This document shows positions 1 through 5,530 of a DNA stretch of 11,622 bases, piece by piece. Each line of letters opens with the position of its first letter. Position 1 is the first letter of the stretch. The DNA comes from Candidatus Omnitrophota bacterium (GTDB taxonomy: Bacteria; Omnitrophota; Gorgyraeia; JABMRG01; JAFGKX01). A program made the translations under genes and the position numbers. The notes beneath the pieces were generated by a model. That model worked only from the letters and a program-made list of their open reading frames with translations, ran no database searches and had not been told where the DNA came from. The stretch lies in NCBI GenBank assembly GCA_016928375.1, contig JAFGKX010000053.1, forward strand, positions 1-11,622. The letters run 5' to 3'.

Positions 1-2550
1 ACCGTCATCTGCCACATTGGTTGTTTTTGAATATGTGCAACGGCCATAACTGTTGTATTGTTTTTCGCTCAAGCTTAAGGTGGTTTCATCCGCTAACCCG
101 CTATCAAGAGTATGGTCCAATGTTTTATTAGCCGCTATGATATCTTTGTTTATTCTTATGTAAGCTATGATGCCTATTTGTTCAGTTCCTTGTTCCAGTT
201 GGTAGTTATTATAAACGTTGGTAATGCTTGCGGATTTCTTTATTCTGTACGATAACGCTCCTGTTGGGTCATTTGGGTCTTCAGGTTCATACTCTTTTGT
301 TTCTATGGCCTGAATAATCTTGCCGTCATTATCAACGGTTATTGTTTCGACAAAGACACATTTATCGCGGTCGTATTCCTTATTAACCTGTCTTAACGTG
401 GTTTCAGTGGCAGTTTGAGTGGCAAGATAACTGGTAATATCATCAAGAGTAAATAATGTCCCCACATAGCTGTTTGTATATGAATTTGTTATCTTAATTG
501 ACTTTTTGACAAGATAGGAAGATACGTCATTATATTCCATCGCCTCTATTGTTTCGGTTATCTCATCATTGTCAATGCTTAATGTGGTGCGGGCAACAAT
601 TCTTTTGCGGGCATCTGATACGGCTCGCTCTATTGTCCATTTTTCACGGGCTGTATCCAGATTGCCTGCCTCATCAAAGTAGCTGATATGCTTAATTGAA
701 TCCCTAATAGTATTATTGCCGTCTTGTACATAGGTATATATGTTTGTCTCCTCGGATTGGAGCACATCATTTTCTGTATATATTATGTTGTAATTCGTAA
801 TCCTCCCTTCATTGTCGTATGTTATGCTAATTTGGCGCCTGTTTATAGTCCCACTTGTTTCATATACAGTCATAACAGAAGTTGAACTGGCCAGGTGTCT
901 ATCCGCTCCCGTACCCTCATATGCATAATCGGTTATCGTTTCTATAACTTCATTGTTAGTTTTTGTTATTGTGCTTATGTATTTTACCAAATCGCCATTT
1001 TCGTACTCTCTATAATATCTATATATGGTACCGTCTGTCGCAACGTATTCGTATTGATAGCTTGATGTTTGCATGTTTTCATAGCTGTCAATTATTTCTG
1101 AAATCGTGTATACAGTTTCCTCTTCATCGTCACTATGCGCTACAAACCTTATGCCGCCGGCAAGCACCTCTACCAATGTTACTGTAAAATGCCTGTCATA
1201 AACCACGGCACCGCTCGAGGCGTCTGTTTTCTCTTCATCGAAACTTGCGATATCGCCATTTTCATACACAATGTTGTATCTTTTAATGCTGAATATTAGA
1301 TTTCCGCTGGCATCCCTGTATTCAGCTATAAACTCAGTTATCCTACCATCTAAATCTGTTATTATCGAAGATTGAATGATGGATATACTGAAAGCGCTTT
1401 CTAATTCACTTCCCAGTTCAAAAAACACATAACCTTCTTCATCTTCATCGTCATTGACCAGAGAGTCTACTCTTCTGTAACAGCTTATCATGCTACCCGT
1501 ACGTAGATCATATATGCAATCTGTGTATTCTATAGTTGTTACTAAATTTCCGCTTTCATCATATATGTATTCTGTAAAATTAGAATTACCAGCACCATAA
1601 TCAAATACGTGCAGGTAACCCTGGTCATCTACTCCGCCATCTTCGATACTCCCATATGTCCTGGTTGATGTCCTATAGGATAAAAGATGTTTAATGGCAT
1701 TTGTCGGATTGTCAGGATCAGAAGAAGCATAAAAAACAGAATCGTCCGAATATTTAAGATCCCAAAACATCTGTTCGGTAATAGCGCCGAACTGCTCTAC
1801 CAGCCGGTTTGGATCATATCCAACAAAACTGCCGCGCATAGCATCAACCCATCCCTTGAAATCATAAAGCCCGCTTTCAATGTTATGGGGATCAAAAGGT
1901 GTTTTTCCGTAATGAGTAATAGTCGTGTAAGAAGAAAGCAGATTTCTTTCATCGTAGGTCATATTGAACATATCACGATAAATGACCCCGCCATCAGATA
2001 ATGTTATTTTCTCGTTTAAAACAGCTATTACAACGCCTCTTTGAAATAATATATATTCACCGTTGTCTCCGGGCCTCCAGCTTATGCCTGCTTTATAGGT
2101 TTCTTCTCTGGCATATGCCATTATCCGCGTTACATCCTGATATACCCTGTAGCTATCGTATTGTGCAACCAACAGGGTGTGTTCCTGCGCGCGCTCTGCC
2201 ATATATGTCAGGTAGCCTCTTTTTTGCTCTACAAGGTTCTTCCTTCTTAAAGATTCCCTTTCTTGTCTCATCTGGTTTAATTTATCAATAGCTGAAAAAC
2301 CTCTGCGCTCGATATATTTTTCCTCCTGCTGGCTTATGGAACTTAAATCAGCGCCTTCTTTAACCAGGGCTTCTGCTTTATCCAGGGGTAAAATATTATT
2401 CGCGGGTTTTAATAAAACAGTAAAATCCGCTGCCTGGGCTAATTGCTGCCAGGAGAAAGAAATAATCAAGGCCCAGCATATAGCCTTATATATAAGACTG
2501 GACCTATTAAACAAACTTCTTTCTGATAATAATTTTTCTTTTGGGTTCAT
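1..2550 (-). CDS. Giant secreted Tyr/acid-rich repeat protein, 5' part (3' end outside window)
   Basis: The frame is open without a stop for 850 codons from the ATG at 2550 to the window edge, so the true length is unknown and larger. An SD-like AGGA sits 8 bases upstream of the ATG. The N-terminus looks like a Sec signal: basic residues in 1-22, a hydrophobic core around 23-34 (AICWALIISFSW), and a signal-peptidase-like AQA at 38-40 followed by ADF. Residues 70-150 are charged and probably helical. After about 160 the chain becomes a series of beta-like Tyr/Thr/Asp segments such as MTYDERNLLSSY, YIYDESGNLVTTIEY, ITYDNEGRITNY and VDNDGKIIQAIE. These resemble degenerate RHS/YD repeats but lack the canonical spacing. 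An imperfect repeat is visible: 659-695 and 739-783 share (I/V)DND...IE..EY...SY..KKS..ITN.Y, 80 residues apart, and ETTL....K.Y(D/N) recurs at 716 and 822. It is probably exported or surface-exposed. No catalytic domain is visible and function is unknown. Confidence 0.85.
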   Translation of the reverse strand, partial: MNPKEKLLSERSLFNRSSLIYKAICWALIISFSWQQLAQAADFTVLLKPANNILPLDKAEALVKEGADLSSISQQEEKYIERRGFSAIDKLNQMRQERESLRRKNLVEQKRGYLTYMAERAQEHTLLVAQYDSYRVYQDVTRIMAYAREETYKAGISWRPGDNGEYILFQRGVVIAVLNEKITLSDGGVIYRDMFNMTYDERNLLSSYTTITHYGKTPFDPHNIESGLYDFKGWVDAMRGSFVGYDPNRLVEQFGAITEQMFWDLKYSDDSVFYASSDPDNPTNAIKHLLSYRTSTRTYGSIEDGGVDDQGYLHVFDYGAGNSNFTEYIYDESGNLVTTIEYTDCIYDLRTGSMISCYRRVDSLVNDDEDEEGYVFFELGSELESAFSISIIQSSIITDLDGRITEFIAEYRDASGNLIFSIKRYNIVYENGDIASFDEEKTDASSGAVVYDRHFTVTLVEVLAGGIRFVAHSDDEEETVYTISEIIDSYENMQTSSYQYEYVATDGTIYRYYREYENGDLVKYISTITKTNNEVIETITDYAYEGTGADRHLASSTSVMTVYETSGTINRRQISITYDNEGRITNYNIIYTENDVLQSEETNIYTYVQDGNNTIRDSIKHISYFDEAGNLDTAREKWTIERAVSDARKRIVARTTLSIDNDEITETIEAMEYNDVSSYLVKKSIKITNSYTNSYVGTLFTLDDITSYLATQTATETTLRQVNKEYDRDKCVFVETITVDNDGKIIQAIETKEYEPEDPNDPTGALSYRIKKSASITNVYNNYQLEQGTEQIGIIAYIRINKDIIAANKTLDHTLDSGLADETTLSLSEKQYNSYGRCTYSKTTNVADDG

Positions 2551-2680
2551 AGTGTTTTCCTGCCTCTAGTATATATAACACTAAACTGGATCAAATATTC
2601 CGCTTTTTTACATATTTTAAGTACTTTATTAAACATTTTAATTATTGGCCTAAAAAAATAGCCCCTTTCATTACAATTTA

Positions 2681-2709
2681 AATATACATTATAGTACTAG
2701 AAAAGTCAA
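2681..2709 (-). promoter_or_regulatory. Sigma-70-type promoter for the giant secreted protein
   Basis: On the minus strand TTGACT (2709-2704) and TATATT (2686-2681) are separated by exactly 17 bases. Transcription would start near 2674, giving a leader of about 124 bases before the ATG at 2550. A second possible -10, TATAAT, lies inside the spacer but is too close to this -35. The palindrome TAGTACTA (2692-2699) is within the spacer and an 11-bp inverted repeat flanks the whole promoter, so repressor control is possible. Confidence 0.65.
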
Positions 2710-2762
2710 TGGCTGGAGGCTATTTTTTCTATTTTTCCGTCTAATTTATCGAGGTTTTTGGT

Positions 2763-2900
2763 ATGTTTACTACACCCCAAAAAGCGAAGGGTATATTGCG
2801 AGCAAAATTGCGTATGAGCTGTGAAGCATGCAGAGCGAAATTTGAGATTATTAAGAAGAAAGGCCGCTGTTTTGACGATACTGTCTGGACAGTTTTTTGA
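2763..2900 (+). CDS. Possible 45-residue small protein (weak)
   Basis: An ATG at 2763 preceded by GAGG eight bases upstream opens a frame of 45 codons ending in TGA at 2898-2900. The product starts MFTTPQKAKGILRAKLRM, is basic, and carries SCEAC (19-23) and GRCFDD (35-40), that is three cysteines, two of them in a CxxC. Its last codons overlap a hairpin followed by six T residues, as if a short transcript ended there. It lies antisense to the general gene direction. No family is recognised. A non-coding RNA or remnant sequence is equally possible. Confidence 0.2.
   Translation: MFTTPQKAKGILRAKLRMSCEACRAKFEIIKKKGRCFDDTVWTVF
2880..2898 (+). terminator. Short hairpin plus T6, possible intrinsic terminator on the plus strand
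   Basis: ACTGTC-TG-GACAGT (2880-2893) is a perfect short palindrome followed directly by a run of six T (2893-2898). The stem is only five to six base pairs with half GC, so termination would be weak. On the minus strand there is no T-run after the hairpin, so it is not an evident terminator for the GH94-type gene. It would suit a short plus-strand transcript covering 2763-2900. Confidence 0.3.
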
Positions 2901-2942
2901 GCAAGCGGTAAGCGGAGGCAACATACAAAAATCGAGTAATCC

Positions 2943-2975
2943 AACCGTATCACAACCGTATCATAACCGTATCAT
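2943..2975. repeat. Three tandem 11-bp repeats abutting the stop codon of the GH94-type gene
   Basis: On the plus strand AACCGTATCAC (2943-2953) is followed by two copies of AACCGTATCAT (2954-2964, 2965-2975), and a partial unit may continue into CCAACC. The last base overlaps the TAA stop at 2977-2975. Read on the minus strand the units are ATGATACGGTT, ATGATACGGTT and GTGATACGGTT. They are likely a local slippage array. A role as a binding site or in mRNA 3'-end structure is not excluded. Confidence 0.8.
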
Positions 2976-5509
2976 TATGCGGGCCTACCCATCACAACCC
3001 TTACATAGTGGCTCTTTTCATCCTTAAAAATAGGCAGGGTATTTGAATGGATTTTTTTGCCATCCACAGTTATCTCAGCAACACCAAAGGAAATATGCCT
3101 GTGATTTATAACATCAATTACATACCTGGTGCCTCTAAAGTGCCTGTACACTTTGAATAGTTTCCATCTGGCAGGAATACATGGATCTATGGACAGGCCT
3201 TTATGCGTAGGTTTTATTCCCAATATATGTTCTGTTAATATTTTATTCAGCCAAAAAGCGCTTGTGCCATACCAGGAATTTCTTGCCTGGCCTAATTTAC
3301 CGGCATCAGGGCCGTCTATATAACATGAAGATACATAAGGTTCCATTTCATATATATCTGCCCTGTGCGCCCTATGAACAGGGTTTAACCTGGAATAAAT
3401 ATCCCAGGCATTATATGCCCTCTTTAACATAATCTCTGCCCATACAGCCCAGCATGCGAATACCACATTGGTGCCTCCGTTTTCCTGAATACCACAGGGC
3501 AAATATGTTATGGTGCCTATTTCCGGATTCGGCGTGTTATAGCAGGGTGAAAGAACAATGGGGCCGTGGTTTTTGTAAAGATTTTTTGCAACCAGATCCA
3601 TCAGATCTTTCGCTTCTTCATCCTGTATGAGCCTGGAAATAACAGCCCAGCTCTGGGTATTTAAGAACATAATGCCGTCTTTTTTATCCTGCCTTCCTAT
3701 AACAGCGCCTTTTGGCGTTATAACACGCGGATACCATTGCGTACCTTTTTTCAATTTGTTGATTTTATCTTTTAGCGGCATTATTTGTTTTATAAGCTTA
3801 GCGGCTAATTTGTCTTCTTTTAACGATGCGCACACATTTGAAAATTCTTCCGTTATATAACACAGAAATTGTCCCAACCATACCGAGCCATTTTGTTCGT
3901 CGCCGTCTAACTTCCTATTGCAGTCTCCTCCCATAATTACAGGCATGCTCATACGTCCGCTGGACGGGCCTTTTGACGAAACGCTGTCCGCAACCTTGTT
4001 TATAGCCTTAAGGCAATGGTCAAAAAGTGTTTCAGGCGCAGCATCCTGATACGGTATTTTTTCTTTAAGCATACTTAAGCTGGCTGTTTCTTTCAGGTAT
4101 TCACATACCGCAAAAACAAGCCATAAACAGTCGTCAGAATAATTACTCTTTTGGGATTTTTCCGAAAGAATATCCCACCATGCCAGGACATTGCCGTCCG
4201 CAAACTGCCTTTTGGCGCATTCGATTATATTATTTTTAGTAACTTGCTCATCGATAGGCAAAAATATCAAGCTATTCAGAATAAAATCCCTAAATCTTAT
4301 CAATCCGTCTGTCTGATAATAACACCCTTTCGCGGATAATCCGCCCGATATCGCCTGATATCTGAACCAGTTATTATTAAGTATATTCGCGCCTTCATCC
4401 GGGGTTTTTATAACCATGGATTTTTTAAGGTACTCCCCCCAGCGGCTTCCCATGCTGGAGAATTCAGCCTCAACATCTTTGATGTTTTTGTATTTTTTTA
4501 TTATTTCCTGAGCTGTCTTTTCATCGGAACTTGCGCCAACGATAAAAATCAGTTCGTGTTCTCCTCCGGGCTCAAAATCCAGGTCTATCTGCAGGCATGC
4601 CGCAGGATCAACATAGCGCCCCTCTTCCTTAAAACACATACCCTTTTCCACTACTCTTGGGTGCGAAGCATCGTGGTACATGCCTAAAAACGCCTGTTTA
4701 TCCGTAGTAAAACTATTTACCGGTTTATTCACCGCATGAAACTTCACTGAATTATTTACGGAATGAGCAAAAATTGCGGATAAGCCCTGGTTAAATGATG
4801 TTTTAAAAAACGATTCGTCTTTTTTATTCAAAAGCCCCGGAAACACCCATTCCAGATAGCTGAATATGCTTATACTCCTGGCCTCTTTCTGCAGGTTTCT
4901 TACGCGCAGCTGCCATATCTCTACCGGCTCTTCTTTTGCAACAAAACACACAAGGCTCGATATTGTGTCATTTACCTTGTTTGTTATATTCGTATAGCCG
5001 ATGCCGTTTCTGACCTCATAAAATTGCGGTTGTTTGCGAACCGGGTTCCAGGATGCCGAAAAAAACTCCTGCGTCCTATTGTCCCTTATATAAAAAAATT
5101 TGCCCGAACGGTCGGTATTTAAATTTGCGCCCCAGGACGTTACTTTATCCGCGATGGTTTTTTTGAAGCTAAACCCTGCACCGGTCTGAGTCACAATAAA
5201 CCCATAATTGTTATTTGTTATTATATTTGCCCATGGAGCAGGAGAATCCGGGCCTGTGACGACATATTCGGAACCGTCATACAGAAAAAACCCATATCTT
5301 GTCCTGAAAATCTCTTTTACCTTATTAAGCGGTAAAAGCAGGCTTGCCATTGGTTCTTTTTTTATTTTTTGCGCCTTTTGCCTGACAGGCCTTATTTTCT
5401 TTTTGGATGTTTTTAGTCTTTTTTTAGCGCGGCGTTTCTGCTTTTTGATTTTTTTGGTACGTTTTATTTTTCTCTTTATTTTTTTCTTCTGCTTTCTCGA
5501 CTTTGCCAT
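2975..5509 (-). CDS. GH94-type (former GT36) carbohydrate phosphorylase-like protein with basic N-terminal tail
   Basis: This 844-residue protein matches the GH94 plan from about residue 70. The N-terminal beta-sandwich carries EYVVTGPDSPAPWAN (81-95), YGFIVTQTGAGFSF, FFYIRDN (138-144) and EIWQLRV. The (alpha/alpha)6 catalytic region carries RFRD (405-408), SDDCLWL (458-464), GGDCN (527-531), QSWAVIS (619-625), NPEIG (661-665), ENGG (676-679), LNPVHR, SWYGTSAFWL (745-754) and IDPCIPARW near the end. In characterised GH94 phosphorylases the first Asp of the SDD..LWL segment is the likely general acid, and D459 keeps it. Other places differ from the usual family pattern: GDWNDG is GDCNRK here, ENGGQYTH..W is ENGGTNVVFACW, and WYTGS is WYGTS. 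Phosphorolysis is therefore uncertain. Residues 1-53 contain 31 Lys/Arg and one acidic residue, with no signal peptide. The start at 5509 is supported by GGGGGAA upstream; Met54 is the alternative start. It lies 21 bases after leuS, probably cotranscribed. The substrate cannot be assigned. Confidence 0.85.
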   Translation of the reverse strand: MAKSRKQKKKIKRKIKRTKKIKKQKRRAKKRLKTSKKKIRPVRQKAQKIKKEPMASLLLPLNKVKEIFRTRYGFFLYDGSEYVVTGPDSPAPWANIITNNNYGFIVTQTGAGFSFKKTIADKVTSWGANLNTDRSGKFFYIRDNRTQEFFSASWNPVRKQPQFYEVRNGIGYTNITNKVNDTISSLVCFVAKEEPVEIWQLRVRNLQKEARSISIFSYLEWVFPGLLNKKDESFFKTSFNQGLSAIFAHSVNNSVKFHAVNKPVNSFTTDKQAFLGMYHDASHPRVVEKGMCFKEEGRYVDPAACLQIDLDFEPGGEHELIFIVGASSDEKTAQEIIKKYKNIKDVEAEFSSMGSRWGEYLKKSMVIKTPDEGANILNNNWFRYQAISGGLSAKGCYYQTDGLIRFRDFILNSLIFLPIDEQVTKNNIIECAKRQFADGNVLAWWDILSEKSQKSNYSDDCLWLVFAVCEYLKETASLSMLKEKIPYQDAAPETLFDHCLKAINKVADSVSSKGPSSGRMSMPVIMGGDCNRKLDGDEQNGSVWLGQFLCYITEEFSNVCASLKEDKLAAKLIKQIMPLKDKINKLKKGTQWYPRVITPKGAVIGRQDKKDGIMFLNTQSWAVISRLIQDEEAKDLMDLVAKNLYKNHGPIVLSPCYNTPNPEIGTITYLPCGIQENGGTNVVFACWAVWAEIMLKRAYNAWDIYSRLNPVHRAHRADIYEMEPYVSSCYIDGPDAGKLGQARNSWYGTSAFWLNKILTEHILGIKPTHKGLSIDPCIPARWKLFKVYRHFRGTRYVIDVINHRHISFGVAEITVDGKKIHSNTLPIFKDEKSHYVRVVMGRPA

Positions 5510-5530
5510 GCATTTCCCCCAATCTTAAAA

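Larger units (their letters stand above)
2551..2974. other. Intergenic region between the GH94-type gene and the giant-protein gene
   Basis: This 424-base stretch has no convincing large gene. It holds, in order along the plus strand, the AT-rich leader of the giant-protein gene, its minus-strand promoter (2681-2709), an inverted repeat AAAAAATAGCC / GGCTATTTTTT (2653-2663 and 2718-2728), a 45-codon plus-strand ORF with an SD (2763-2900), a hairpin plus T-run (2880-2898) and a tandem 11-bp repeat (2943-2975). The two overlapping minus-strand open frames of about 70 codons in 2706-2953 have no SD and no recognisable motif, and I treat them as chance. Part 2750-2940 is less AT-rich than its flanks, which hints at a conserved RNA, a remnant gene or a dispersed repeat. 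Confidence 0.5.

Noticed and set aside
2943..2975. Possible CRISPR array
   Set aside because: The units are 11 bp and contiguous, with no spacers and no cas genes.
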